NCBI GenBank assembly: GCA_016790285.1
Contig: JAEUPJ010000097.1
Coordinates: forward strand, 1 to 64,000
From: Roseateles sp.
GTDB lineage: Bacteria; Pseudomonadota; Gammaproteobacteria; Burkholderiales; Burkholderiaceae_C
Length of the DNA stretch: 64,000 bases
Direction: 5' to 3'
Shown: positions 12,089-20,722 of the stretch, piece by piece
How positions within the stretch are numbered: position 1 is the stretch's first letter
Layout of the letters: each line of letters opens with the position of its first letter
Position numbers and translations under genes: made by a program
The notes under the pieces: generated by a model
What the model saw: the letters and a program-made list of their open reading frames with translations, nothing else
The model's database searches: none
Told to the model about the DNA's origin: nothing

Positions 12089-12720
12089 CTTCGCCCATCC
12101 GCATCCTCCTCGTCGACGACCACCCCATGGTGCGCGAAGGCCTGGTGGCGCGGCTGCAGGCGGTGCCGCGTTTCGAGGTGGTGGGCGAGGCGGGCAACCG
12201 TGCCGAGGCCCTGGCCCAGCTGGCGGGCACGCAGCCGGATGTCGTGCTGATGGACGTGGGGCTGAAGGACATCAACGGCATTGCGCTGGGCGCCGAGATG
12301 CTGGCCCAGCAGCCGTCGATCAAGCTGTTGATGTTCAGCATGTATGACAACCCGGAGTACGTGCAACGCGCGCTCACCGCCGGTGCACGCGGTTACGTGC
12401 TGAAGGACGCGCCGGCGCAGGAGATCGTGTCGGCCATCGACGCCGTCGCTTCCGGTGGCACCTTCTTGAGCGCGGCGGTGTCGGGGCGGCTCTTTCGCGG
12501 GCAGGCGCCCAAGCCGGTGCTGACGCCGCGGGAGAGCGAGATCCTCTCCGCGCTGGGCCGGGGGGCGTCCAGCAAGCAGATCGCGCGCGAGCTGGACCTG
12601 TCCGTTCGCACCGTGGAGGCCCATCGCCAGAGCATCAAGCGCAAGCTCGAGCTGGACGGGCAGGCCGAGCTGATCCGCTACGCCGTCGAGCACGCCCGGG
12701 ACGCAGCCACGGGCGGTTGA
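12085..12720 (+). CDS. NarL/FixJ-family response regulator
   Basis: A 211-residue DNA-binding response regulator. The receiver domain has the acidic pair in LLVDDHPM (Asp11/Asp12), phosphoacceptor Asp57 in VVLMDVGL and a conserved Lys in YVLKDA. The C-terminal LuxR-type helix-turn-helix reads LTPRESEILSALGRGASSKQ followed by IARELDLSVRTVEAHR. The ATG at 12085 overlaps the kinase stop (ATGA), so it is the cognate partner of the Cache kinase. Targets are not evident; the nearest candidates are its own operon and cstA. Confidence 0.93.
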   Translation: MTSPIRILLVDDHPMVREGLVARLQAVPRFEVVGEAGNRAEALAQLAGTQPDVVLMDVGLKDINGIALGAEMLAQQPSIKLLMFSMYDNPEYVQRALTAGARGYVLKDAPAQEIVSAIDAVASGGTFLSAAVSGRLFRGQAPKPVLTPRESEILSALGRGASSKQIARELDLSVRTVEAHRQSIKRKLELDGQAELIRYAVEHARDAATGG

Positions 12721-12800
12721 CGGCTGCCGCTAACTCGGCGCTTCAAATGACCTTGCAACAAGGCTTGATGACTCCCGGCGGCGCGTGTCAGAGTGGGCGC

Positions 12801-13190
12801 ATGACCCACACCGATGCCTCACCTCGCCTGCGCACCCTTTTTGTGGAAGACAACCATGAGCTGCGCGAGCAGATCACGGACCTGTTCGAGGAGGAGGGGC
12901 TGTCGGTCGTCAGCTGCGCGAGCGCCGAGGAGGCACTGCAGCTGTACGCAGCGGGTGGGTTCGACTTGGTCGTCACCGACGTGAGTCTGCCGCGCATGTC
13001 CGGCGTCGACCTCGCGCGGGCCATCCTGCGTAGCGTGCCTCACGCCTGGGTGGTGTTTGCATCCGGTTACGCGATGGGCAACGAGTTGTCGAGCTTCGGT
13101 CCGAATGTGCGCGCGCTGCGCAAGCCGTTCGAGCTGGAAGAGCTCAAGGCCCTGGCCCAGGAAATCCGGGGCCAGGTCGCCGCGCGCTGA
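12801..13190 (+). CDS. Single-domain response regulator (CheY-like receiver)
   Basis: 129 residues consisting of a receiver domain only: acidic pocket in LFVEDNHELRE, phosphoacceptor Asp60 in LVVTDVSLPRMSG, and conserved Lys in ALRKPFELEELK. No output domain is present, so it must act through protein contacts, for example in a phosphorelay or as a phosphate sink for the adjacent kinase. The start is the ATG at 12801; in-frame codons upstream lie in the 80 bp gap after the NarL-type regulator and have no homology-like features. Confidence 0.85.
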   Translation: MTHTDASPRLRTLFVEDNHELREQITDLFEEEGLSVVSCASAEEALQLYAAGGFDLVVTDVSLPRMSGVDLARAILRSVPHAWVVFASGYAMGNELSSFGPNVRALRKPFELEELKALAQEIRGQVAAR

Positions 13191-13193
13191 GTC

Positions 13194-13565
13194 TCAGCGC
13201 CCGCGATGCGGACCGTAGTCGCGGTCGCCATCCCAGCGGTCGCGCCGGTCATGCCAGCGCTCATGGCGGCGGTCCCAGCGGTCGTCCCAGCGGCGCTCGC
13301 GGTAGCTCGTCTCGTAGACGACACGGGGCGGGGGCACGTAATACACCTCGCGCTCCACATAGCGCGGGGCCGGCGCGTACACCACAGGCGGCGGCGCGTA
13401 GTACACGGGGGCAGGTTCACGCACGACGTAGCGTGGGGTGTCGGCCACCACCACGCCCACGGGCGGCAGGCTGATGCCGATGGACCAGTGCGTGCCGGCC
13501 TGGGCGGTGCCCGCGCCGAGCAGCGAGGCGGTGGCGAGGGTGGCGGCAACGATGGAGCGGAGCAT
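13194..13565 (-). CDS. Small exported Tyr/Pro- and Arg/Trp-rich protein
   Basis: 123 residues with a clear signal peptide (MLRSIVAATLATASLLGAGT, cleavage after AQA) behind a good AGGAGG ribosome binding site. The mature part has a beta-like start (HWSIGISLPPVGVVVAD), a Pro/Tyr/Val-rich stretch with repeated VYYAPPP / VVYAPAP / YYVPPP units, and an Arg/Asp/Trp-rich tail (RRWDDRWDRRHERWHDRRD). Proteins of this composition are widespread in Burkholderiales but I know of no assigned function; periplasmic or outer-membrane association is likely. It converges on the receiver gene with 3 bp between the stops. Confidence 0.75.
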   Translation of the reverse strand: MLRSIVAATLATASLLGAGTAQAGTHWSIGISLPPVGVVVADTPRYVVREPAPVYYAPPPVVYAPAPRYVEREVYYVPPPRVVYETSYRERRWDDRWDRRHERWHDRRDRWDGDRDYGPHRGR

Positions 13566-13653
13566 GGTGACCTCCTGGGTCGGGGCGATGGCTTGCATCG
13601 ATGACCGGACAACGCCCGCTGGCGCGCTGCGTTGACCCCGCGAGGCCCAGCAG

Positions 13654-13690
13654 ACGTAAGCGCGTGTGTTTCCGCGTGAGCGCGCGTGAG
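13654..13690. promoter_or_regulatory. Tandem GCGTGAG-like repeats upstream of cstA
   Basis: The region between the divergent genes at 13565 and 13835 carries ACGTAAG (13654), GCGTGTG (13662), GCGTGAG (13674) and GCGTGAG (13684). The last two are exact copies 10 bp apart, one helical turn, as in tandem activator sites. A two-component system is encoded just upstream. No promoter hexamers stand out, so regulatory function is inferred from the phasing only. Confidence 0.3.
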
Positions 13691-13834
13691 TGCCCCGGTG
13701 CTCGGGTTGACCCTTAGGTGCTCTCGCGCGGTTGGGCTGCGTGGCTTGACCGATGCCCGCTGGTGCATGTTTTCCGAGACTTGCACCACGGTCGCGCCCC
13801 GTGTCGAGGTGTGCACCGAAACGGAGACAAAACC

Positions 13835-15901
13835 ATGTCGAATCTGCGCCGCCACCTCGCGTGGGCGGGCGTTGCCATCCTGGGTGCTGCATCCCTCGCC
13901 ACCGTGGCCCTGAGCCGCGGCGAGGCCATCAGCGCGCTGTGGGTCGTGGCCGCCGCCCTGTGCACCTACCTCATCGCCTACCGCTACTACAGCCTCTTCA
14001 TCGCCAACCAGGTGCTGGGGCTGGACGCGACCCGGCAGACGCCCGCCTGGAAATACAACGACGGCCTGGACTACGTGCCCACCAACAAGCACGTGCTTTA
14101 CGGCCACCACTTCGCTGCCATTGCCGGCGCGGGTCCGTTGGTGGGCCCGGTGCTCGCCGCGCAGATGGGCTACCTGCCGGGCTTGCTGTGGATCCTGGCC
14201 GGCGTGGTGTTCGCGGGCGCCGTGCAGGACTTCATCGTGCTCTTCATCTCCACGCGCCGTGACGGCCGCTCGCTGGGCGACCTCGTCAAGCAGGAGATGG
14301 GCACGGTGCCAGGCCTGATCGCGCTGTTCGGCGCCTTCATGATCATGATCATCATCCTGGCCGTGCTGGCGCTGATCGTCGTGAAGGCCCTGGCCGATTC
14401 GCCCTGGGGCACCTTCACGGTGGCGGCCACCATCCCGGTGGCGCTCTTCATGGGCGTGTACCTGCGCTTCATCCGCCCAGGCCGCATCGGCGAGGTGTCG
14501 GTCATCGGCTTCGTGCTGCTGATGGCGGCCATCTTCGGCGGGCAGTGGGTCAGCGAGCACCCGACGCTGTCGCATGCGTTCACCTTCACGCCGGTGCAGC
14601 TGGTGTGGGCGCTGATCGGCTACGGTTTCGTCGCGGCCTGCATCCCGGTGTGGCTGCTGCTGGCGCCGCGCGACTACCTCAGCACCTTCCTGAAGATCGG
14701 CACCATCGTGGCGCTGGCCATCGGCATCATCATCGTGGCGCCGCCGCTGAAGATGCCGGCGCTGACGCAGTTCTCCGCGGGCAACGGCCCGGTCTGGGCG
14801 GGCAGCCTCTTCCCGTTCCTCTTCATCACCATCGCCTGCGGCGCGGTGTCGGGCTTTCATGCGCTGATCTCGTCGGGCACCACGCCGAAGCTGCTGGAGA
14901 ACGAAACCCACGCCCGCTACATCGGCTACGGCGGCATGCTGGCCGAGAGCTTCGTGGCCGTGATGGCCTTGGTGGCGGCCTCGTGCATCGAGCCGGGCGT
15001 GTATTTCGCGATGAACAGCCCCGCCGCCGTCGTCGGCAAGGACGCCGCCACGGTCGCCCAGACGCTGTCGACCTGGGGCTTCGTCATCACGCCCGAGATG
15101 CTGACGCAGGCTGCGAGCGACGTCGGCGAGAAGACCATCCTGGCCCGTGCGGGTGGTGCGCCGACGCTGGCGGTGGGCATGGCCGAGATCCTGCACCAGG
15201 TGATCGGCGGCAAGGCCATGATGGCCTTCTGGTACCACTTCGCCATCCTGTTCGAGGCGCTGTTCATCCTGACCGCCGTGGACGCCGGCACGCGAGCCGG
15301 CCGCTTCATGCTGCAGGACCTGCTGGGCAGCTTCGTGCCCTCGCTCAAGCGCACCGAGAGCTGGGTCGCCAACCTGATCGCCACCGGCCTGTGCGTGGCG
15401 GCCTGGGGCTACTTCCTCTACCAGGGCGTCGTCGACCCGCTGGGCGGCATCAACACGCTGTGGCCGCTGTTCGGCATCGCCAACCAGATGCTGGCGGCCG
15501 TGGCGCTGATGCTCGGCACCGTCGTCATCTTCAAGATGAAGAAGGACCGCTTCGCCTGGGTGACGGCCGTGCCGGCGGCCTGGCTGCTGTGCTGCACGAT
15601 GACGGCGGGCTGGCTGAAGATCTTCTCCAGCGACCCCAAGCTTGGCTTCCTGGCCCATGCCGACAAGTACGCCGCGGCCATCGCCGAGGGCAAGGTGCTG
15701 GCGCCGGCCAAGACCCTGGACGCGATGTCGCGCGTGGTCTTCAACGACCGGCTGGATGCGGCGCTGTGCGCGCTCTTCATGGGTGTGGTGATCAGCGTGC
15801 TGATCTACAGCGTGAAGGCCATCCTCGCGGCACGCCGTGCGGGCCGCCCGACGGCGCAGGAAACCGCCTTCGTGCCGCTGCTGGCGGGCCAGCATGCGTG
15901 A
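13835..15901 (+). CDS. cstA: CstA-family carbon starvation protein / pyruvate or peptide transporter
   Basis: A 688-residue integral membrane transporter of the CstA/BtsT family with about 16-18 hydrophobic segments. Family signatures are TPAWKYNDGLDYVPTNKHVL near residue 70, GHHFAAIAGAGPLVGPVLAA, and the later SSGTTPKLLENE. E. coli BtsT is a pyruvate/H+ symporter and CstA has been linked to peptide and pyruvate uptake in starvation. The ATG at 13835 has GGAGAC upstream. The gene overlaps the DUF466 gene ybdD by 8 bp, the conserved cstA-ybdD pair. The upstream Cache two-component system could control it. Substrate choice between pyruvate and peptides cannot be read from the sequence. Confidence 0.93.
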   Translation: MSNLRRHLAWAGVAILGAASLATVALSRGEAISALWVVAAALCTYLIAYRYYSLFIANQVLGLDATRQTPAWKYNDGLDYVPTNKHVLYGHHFAAIAGAGPLVGPVLAAQMGYLPGLLWILAGVVFAGAVQDFIVLFISTRRDGRSLGDLVKQEMGTVPGLIALFGAFMIMIIILAVLALIVVKALADSPWGTFTVAATIPVALFMGVYLRFIRPGRIGEVSVIGFVLLMAAIFGGQWVSEHPTLSHAFTFTPVQLVWALIGYGFVAACIPVWLLLAPRDYLSTFLKIGTIVALAIGIIIVAPPLKMPALTQFSAGNGPVWAGSLFPFLFITIACGAVSGFHALISSGTTPKLLENETHARYIGYGGMLAESFVAVMALVAASCIEPGVYFAMNSPAAVVGKDAATVAQTLSTWGFVITPEMLTQAASDVGEKTILARAGGAPTLAVGMAEILHQVIGGKAMMAFWYHFAILFEALFILTAVDAGTRAGRFMLQDLLGSFVPSLKRTESWVANLIATGLCVAAWGYFLYQGVVDPLGGINTLWPLFGIANQMLAAVALMLGTVVIFKMKKDRFAWVTAVPAAWLLCCTMTAGWLKIFSSDPKLGFLAHADKYAAAIAEGKVLAPAKTLDAMSRVVFNDRLDAALCALFMGVVISVLIYSVKAILAARRAGRPTAQETAFVPLLAGQHA

Positions 15902-16097
15902 GTTCGGGCGCGAGCTCGCGCAGGCCGGGCGCTACCTGACCCAGAGCCTGCGGCTGATGGTGGGCGTGCCGGACTACGGCAGCTACCTGGCCCACCACCG
16001 CGCCACGCACCCGGAGCGCGAGCCGATGAGCTACGAGGAGTTCTTCCGGGAGCGCCAGGCGGCGCGCTACAGCGCGCGCGTCGGCAAGTGCTGCTGA
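15894..16097 (+). CDS. ybdD: YbdD/YjiX family protein (DUF466)
   Basis: 67 residues, matching the short DUF466 family that accompanies CstA/BtsT transporters. The conserved core is VGVPDYGSYLAHHRATHPER followed by PMSYEEFFRERQ and a C-terminal CC. It overlaps cstA by 8 bp and is therefore probably translated by coupling. In E. coli the homologue is needed for transport by its partner permease; the same is assumed here. Confidence 0.9.
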   Translation: MREFGRELAQAGRYLTQSLRLMVGVPDYGSYLAHHRATHPEREPMSYEEFFRERQAARYSARVGKCC

Positions 16098-16153
16098 GGG
16101 GCAGGGGCGTGGCGCGCCGCTAGCATGCGGGCCATGAGTTCACGGAGCCCCGC

Positions 16154-17017
16154 ATGACGCAGCCGCAGGCCCGCCCGACCGAGCCCCAGACGCCCGGGCT
16201 GCTGGGCGACACGGCGCAGCGCGACTACGCGCGCAAGCTCGGCCTCTTCATGCGCTTTGCCGAGCCGGAGCTGCGCCAGGGTGTTGCGCTGCTGGGGCTG
16301 GAGCCCGGCATGCAGGTGCTCGATGCCGGCTGCGGCAGCGGCGAGGCCCTGGCCTGGTTGGCCGAGGCCGTGGGGCCGCAGGGCCGGGTCGTGGGGGTGG
16401 ACCTCTCCACCGCCCACATCCAGGCGGCACGCGCGCAGGCACCGGCCTCGGTGGAGCTGCTCTGCGGCGACTTGATGACGCTGCCGCTGCCCGCTTCGGG
16501 CTTGGACGCCGTCTGGTCGAGCAACACGCTCAACCATTTCGCCGACCCGCTCGCTGCCTTGCGGCAGCTGGCGACCTCGCTGCGGCCCGGCGGGCGGCTG
16601 GCCGTCGGCCAGACCGGCTTCCTGCCCGAGATGCTCTTCGCCTGGGATTCCAGGCTGGAGCGCGCCGTGGTCGACGGCGTGCGCGCCCATTACCGTGAGC
16701 GCTATGGGCTGGACGAAGAGCGGCTGACCGCCGTGCGTGCCAACCTGGGCTTGCTGCGGCAGGCGGGCCTGGCGCAGGTGCAGGCCCATACCTTCGTGAT
16801 CGAGCGCATCTCGCCGCTGGATGTGGCCACGCGTGACTACCTGCTGGAGGCGCAGTTCCGGCCCCTCTTCGGCGACCGGCTCCGGCGGTGGCTGACCCCG
16901 CAGGACCACGCCGCGCTGCAACGCCTGTGCGACCCGGCCGACCCGGGCTTTGCGCTGGCGCGGCCCGACTTCCACTACCTGCAGACCTACACCGTGGTCA
17001 CCGGCGTGAAGGCCTGA
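16154..17017 (+). CDS. Class I SAM-dependent methyltransferase
   Basis: 287 residues with a Rossmann-type methyltransferase domain. Motif I is VLDAGCGSGEALAWL (near residue 55), the acidic residue ending strand 2 is in VVGVDLS, and motif III-like SSNTLNHFADP and LRPGGRLAVGQ follow. The arrangement resembles UbiE/Methyltransf_11 enzymes, but no substrate-specific element is recognised. It stands alone between ybdD and the convergent amidase gene, 56 bp after ybdD. Confidence 0.85.
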   Translation: MTQPQARPTEPQTPGLLGDTAQRDYARKLGLFMRFAEPELRQGVALLGLEPGMQVLDAGCGSGEALAWLAEAVGPQGRVVGVDLSTAHIQAARAQAPASVELLCGDLMTLPLPASGLDAVWSSNTLNHFADPLAALRQLATSLRPGGRLAVGQTGFLPEMLFAWDSRLERAVVDGVRAHYRERYGLDEERLTAVRANLGLLRQAGLAQVQAHTFVIERISPLDVATRDYLLEAQFRPLFGDRLRRWLTPQDHAALQRLCDPADPGFALARPDFHYLQTYTVVTGVKA

Positions 17018-17023
17018 CGCGCC

Positions 17024-18451
17024 TCAGAGCGTCGTGCTGCGCTTCCTGGCCATCGGCGGGTTCTTGGCGAAGTAGCGCGCGATGCCCGTGGCCAGCGCGT
17101 CGACGAGCTGGTCCTGGTAGTCGGGGTCGCGCAGCTTCTTCTCCTCCTCGGGGTTGGAGATGAAGGCCGTTTCGACCAGGATGCTCGGGATGTCGGGCGC
17201 CTTGAGCACCGCGAAACCCGCCTGCTCGACGCGCGTCTTGTGCAGCTTGCCGACGCGGCCGATCTGCCCGAGCACCTCGCCGCCGAGCTTGAGGCTGTCC
17301 TTGATCTGCGCGGTGGTGCTCATGTCGAGCAGGGCGCGCAGCACGTTGGCGTCCTTGGTGGCCGCGCCCACGTTGACGCCGCCGACCATGTCGGCCGCGT
17401 TCTCACGGTCGGCCATCCAGCGCGCGGCGGCACTGGTGGCGGCGCCGTCGCTCAGCACGAACACCGACGCGCCCCTGGCCTTGGGCGTGATGAAGGCGTC
17501 GGCATGGATGGAGACGAAGAGGTCGGCCTGCACGCGCCGGGCCTTGCGCACGCGCTCGTGCAAGGGCACGAAGAAGTCGGCGTCGCGCGTCATCAGCACG
17601 CGGATGTTGGCGTTGGTGGTGAGGCGCTCCCGCAGCTTGTGCGCGACGGCGAGCACCACGTCTTTCTCGCGCAGGCCCGAGGGGCCGATGGCGCCGGGGT
17701 CCTCGCCGCCGTGGCCGGGGTCCAGCGCGATGATGATGAGCCGGTCGATCTTGGGCTCGGCCGCGGGAGCGGAGGAGGGCGCCGGCGCGGGTGCGGGCTT
17801 GGACGCCGCGGCCACCACCGGCGGCGGGGGCGGCGGTGTGGCGGCGGACGCCGTGGCGGCAGCGGGAACAGCGGGTGAGGGCGGGCGCTCGATCTTCTGG
17901 ATCAGCTCGCCCAGCGCGTCGTTCACGGCGCTGGCGGCGGCTTGCGCACGTTGCGCGGGCGAGGCCGGGGCGGGTATCGCCGGCTTCTTGTCGCCCTCCT
18001 GGGCCAAGGCCAGCAGTGGGTCGGCCTCGAACTTGGGCCGCAGGTCGAACACCAACCGGTGCTTGTACGCGGCCACGGGGCCGAGGGTGAAGATCTGCGG
18101 CGCCACGGGCTGGCGCAGGTCCAGCACGATGCGCACGACGGTGGGCGTGTTCTGGCCGACGCGCACGCCGGTGATGTAGGGGTCGTCGGCCTTGACCTTG
18201 CCGATGAGCTCGCGCAGGCCGGGGCTGAGCTCCAGGCCGTCGACGTCGATGACGAGGCGGTGGGGCGCCTCGACGAGGAAATGTCGCGTGGCCAGCGGCT
18301 TGTCGGACTCGATGGTGACCCGCGTGTACTCCTGGGCGGGCCACACGCGCACGGCGATGATGCTGGCCTGGCTGGGCGAGGTGGGCGCGGCGAGGGTGTC
18401 GGGTGCCTTCAGCAACACGGCCAGAAGCCCGAGGGAGCTGCGCCGCTTCAT
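17024..18451 (-). CDS. amiC: N-acetylmuramoyl-L-alanine amidase (AMIN + Amidase_3)
   Basis: A periplasmic amidase (475 residues) that cleaves the stem peptide from muramic acid to split the septum. The N-terminus has a twin arginine (MKRRSSLGLL), as in Tat-exported AmiC. An AMIN domain follows (about 35-140; RVTIESDKPLATRHFLVE, PHRLVIDVDGLE), then a long Ala/Pro linker (about 155-240). The catalytic domain shows the zinc ligands in ALDPGHGGEDPGA, GLREKDV, SIHADAF and the catalytic Glu in ILVETAFISN. AmiB/AmiC-type enzymes are normally held inactive by a regulatory helix and activated by EnvC or NlpD. The start overlaps the tsaE stop (ATGA), a conserved tsaE-ami arrangement. Confidence 0.92.
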   Translation of the reverse strand: MKRRSSLGLLAVLLKAPDTLAAPTSPSQASIIAVRVWPAQEYTRVTIESDKPLATRHFLVEAPHRLVIDVDGLELSPGLRELIGKVKADDPYITGVRVGQNTPTVVRIVLDLRQPVAPQIFTLGPVAAYKHRLVFDLRPKFEADPLLALAQEGDKKPAIPAPASPAQRAQAAASAVNDALGELIQKIERPPSPAVPAAATASAATPPPPPPVVAAASKPAPAPAPSSAPAAEPKIDRLIIIALDPGHGGEDPGAIGPSGLREKDVVLAVAHKLRERLTTNANIRVLMTRDADFFVPLHERVRKARRVQADLFVSIHADAFITPKARGASVFVLSDGAATSAAARWMADRENAADMVGGVNVGAATKDANVLRALLDMSTTAQIKDSLKLGGEVLGQIGRVGKLHKTRVEQAGFAVLKAPDIPSILVETAFISNPEEEKKLRDPDYQDQLVDALATGIARYFAKNPPMARKRSTTL

Positions 18452-18915
18452 CGCAGCACCTCGACGAGCCGTGGTGCCCCCACGGCACGCACGCGGCGGG
18501 TGTCGTCGGGCATGAGCGTGAAAAAGAGCTGCAGGTCGGGTGGCGGCAACTGGCCGGCCGCCTTCTCGGGCCATTCGCAGACCTTTAGGCCTGGCGCGGC
18601 GAAGACGTCGCGAAAGCCGGCGTCCTCCCACTCGCGCGGGTCGCCGAAGCGGTAGAAGTCGAAATGGCTGGCCACGCCGCCGGCCGGCAGCTCGTAGCTC
18701 TCCATCACGGCGTAGCTCGGGCTCTTGATGCGGCCCTGCACGCCGAGTGCACGCAGCAGCAACCGGGTGAAGGTCGTCTTGCCGGCGCCCAGGGCCCCGT
18801 GCAGTTCGATGAGGGCATCCGGCAGGGGGAGGAGGGCCTGTGCCAGTCGCTCGGCGCTGGCCTGGGCTGCGGCCTCGTCGGGCCACAGGAGCTCGGTTTC
18901 TAGAATCGCAGCCAA
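18448..18915 (-). CDS. tsaE: tRNA threonylcarbamoyladenosine ATPase TsaE
   Basis: The small P-loop ATPase that works with TsaB/TsaD in t6A37 synthesis. Walker A is GALGAGKTTF, with the family motif KSPSYAVMESYELP and the FDFYRFGDPREWEDAG segment. The frame is open to an ATG at 18981, but that would overlap the divergent queG gene. The TTG at 18915 gives 155 residues, the usual length, and the protein then begins shortly before the conserved LLWPDEAA strand. With this start the tsaE and queG start codons directly abut. Confidence 0.88.
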   Translation of the reverse strand: MAAILETELLWPDEAAAQASAERLAQALLPLPDALIELHGALGAGKTTFTRLLLRALGVQGRIKSPSYAVMESYELPAGGVASHFDFYRFGDPREWEDAGFRDVFAAPGLKVCEWPEKAAGQLPPPDLQLFFTLMPDDTRRVRAVGAPRLVEVLR

Positions 18916-20073
18916 ATGCAAGAAGTCCCGTCCACTGTCGAAGCCGCCGCGCTGTTGAATCGTTTGCGCGGCTGGGCGCATGGGCTGGGATTCTCACAGA
19001 TCGCGGTGGCCGATGTGGACCTGCGCAGCGCAGAGCCCGGCTTGCTCGCGTGGCTCGAGGCCGGGCACCACGGCCGCATGCAGTACATGGCCGCCCACGG
19101 CCTCAAGCGTGCGCGGCCGGCCGAGCTGGTGCCGGGCACGCTGCGTGTCATCTCCGCGCGCATGGACTACCTGCCGCGCGGCACGGCGCCGGGCTGGCAG
19201 GCGGTGGAGTGGGCAGGCCTGGCGCAGCCGACGCAGGCGCAGGTGTCGCTCTACGCCCGGGGGCGGGACTATCACAAGGTGCTGCGCCAGCGGCTGCAGA
19301 AGCTCGCCGACCAGCTCGAAGCCGACGTGGGGCCCTTTGGCTACCGCGTCTTCACGGACTCGGCCCCGGTGCTGGAGGTGGAGCTGGCCACGCGCGCGGG
19401 GCTGGGCTGGCGTGGCAAGCACACCCTGGCCCTGCACCGTGACGCGGGCTCGATGTTCTTCCTCGGCGAGATCTTCGTGGACCTGCCCCTGCCGTTGACC
19501 GAACCGGTCAGCGCCCACTGCGGCGAGTGCAGCGCCTGCCTGGACGCCTGCCCCACCGGAGCCATCACGGCGCCGTACCGGGTCGATGCCCGCCGCTGCA
19601 TCTCCTACCTGACGATCGAGCACGACGGGCCCATCCCCGAGGCGCTGCGGCCGCTGGTGGGCAACCGCGTGTATGGCTGCGACGACTGCCAGCTGGCCTG
19701 CCCGTGGAACAAGTTCGCCCAGCCGGCGGTGCTGGCTGACTTCGACGCCCGCCCGGGCCTTGCGGGCACGTCGATTGCCACGCTGCTGGGTTGGGACGAG
19801 GGCGAGTTCCTGCGCCGCACCGAGGGGTCGGCCATCCGGCGCATCGGTTTCGCACGCTGGCGCCGCAACCTGGCGGTTGCCGCAGGCAATGCATTGCGCC
19901 AGGGCGACGACGCTGTCCTGCGCGAGGCCTTGAAGCGGGCCGGGCAGGGCGCAGATGCGCTGGTGGCGGAGCACATCGACTGGGCCTTGTCCGCGCCTTT
20001 GTCCGCGCCTTTGTCTGCGCCGGCGGCCGGTGGCGCGTTATCGTCCGGCCCGCCTCACGTTGGAGTCTGCTGA
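18916..20073 (+). CDS. queG: Epoxyqueuosine reductase
   Basis: Reduces epoxyqueuosine to queuosine in tRNA, using cobalamin and two 4Fe-4S clusters. The clusters are in CGECSACLDACPTGAI and CDDCQLACPWNKF; the N-terminal cobalamin-binding reductase part begins with GFSQIAVADVDL. The length of 385 residues matches the family. The C-terminus has drifted into a threefold tandem SAPL repeat (nucleotides 19988-20023, repeats of about 12 bp), probably a neutral expansion. The gene is divergent from tsaE with abutting start codons, and its stop is immediately followed by the next gene. Confidence 0.94.
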   Translation: MQEVPSTVEAAALLNRLRGWAHGLGFSQIAVADVDLRSAEPGLLAWLEAGHHGRMQYMAAHGLKRARPAELVPGTLRVISARMDYLPRGTAPGWQAVEWAGLAQPTQAQVSLYARGRDYHKVLRQRLQKLADQLEADVGPFGYRVFTDSAPVLEVELATRAGLGWRGKHTLALHRDAGSMFFLGEIFVDLPLPLTEPVSAHCGECSACLDACPTGAITAPYRVDARRCISYLTIEHDGPIPEALRPLVGNRVYGCDDCQLACPWNKFAQPAVLADFDARPGLAGTSIATLLGWDEGEFLRRTEGSAIRRIGFARWRRNLAVAAGNALRQGDDAVLREALKRAGQGADALVAEHIDWALSAPLSAPLSAPAAGGALSSGPPHVGVC

Positions 20074-20679
20074 ATGTTGTCGTCCGTTCGCCGTCGCGCT
20101 GCCGTCCTGGCCCTGGCCGCTGCTGCCGCCACGCTGCCCGCCCACGCGGTGCAATACGAGGGTCAGGAGTTCGCCGATTCGCTGCCGCTGGGCGGCAGCA
20201 CGCTGGCGCTGAACGGCACCGGCAAGCGCCAGGTGGCCATCTACCCGCTGTACCTGGCGGCGCTGTACGTGCCGCAGAAGGCGAGCACGCCAGACGCGAT
20301 CTACAGCCAGTCCGGCCCCAAGCGGCTGGAGATGCGCATCGTCATTCCGCTCGTGAAGGATGTGTCCACGCAGGAGTTCGTGAAGGCCATCAACAAGGGC
20401 GTGAACCGAAATTCCACCGAGGCCGAGAAGGCGGCGGTGGCCGAGCGCGTGAAGCAGTTCAATGCCGCCATCTCGGAGGTGGGGCGCGTGAAGAAGGGCG
20501 ACGTGCTGCGCATCGACTACCTGCCCGCCCAGGGCGGCACCATCCTGTCGGTCAATGGCAAGGTCTGGGGCCAGCCCATCGAAGGCCAGGACTTCTATGC
20601 GGCGTTCCTGAAGGTCTTCCTGGGCGACCATAACAGCGACGCTCGCCTGCGCGCCGGTTTGCTCGGCCAGCCGGGCTAG
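20074..20679 (+). CDS. Exported chalcone isomerase-like protein
   Basis: 201 residues with a signal peptide (MLSSVRRRAAVLALAAAAAT, cleavage after AHA). The mature domain (QYEGQEFADSLPLGGSTLAL, YPLYLAALYVP, LEMRIVIPLVKDV, GDVLRIDYLPAQGGTILSVN) fits the bacterial chalcone-isomerase-like family (Chalcone_3). These are small periplasmic ligand-binding folds with no established catalytic role. The ATG follows the queG stop with no gap, so it may be co-transcribed with queG. Confidence 0.85.
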   Translation: MLSSVRRRAAVLALAAAAATLPAHAVQYEGQEFADSLPLGGSTLALNGTGKRQVAIYPLYLAALYVPQKASTPDAIYSQSGPKRLEMRIVIPLVKDVSTQEFVKAINKGVNRNSTEAEKAAVAERVKQFNAAISEVGRVKKGDVLRIDYLPAQGGTILSVNGKVWGQPIEGQDFYAAFLKVFLGDHNSDARLRAGLLGQPG

Positions 20680-20722
20680 CATCGGGGTATCTCAGCCAGA
20701 ACCTTCCCAGGAGACCGACCTC

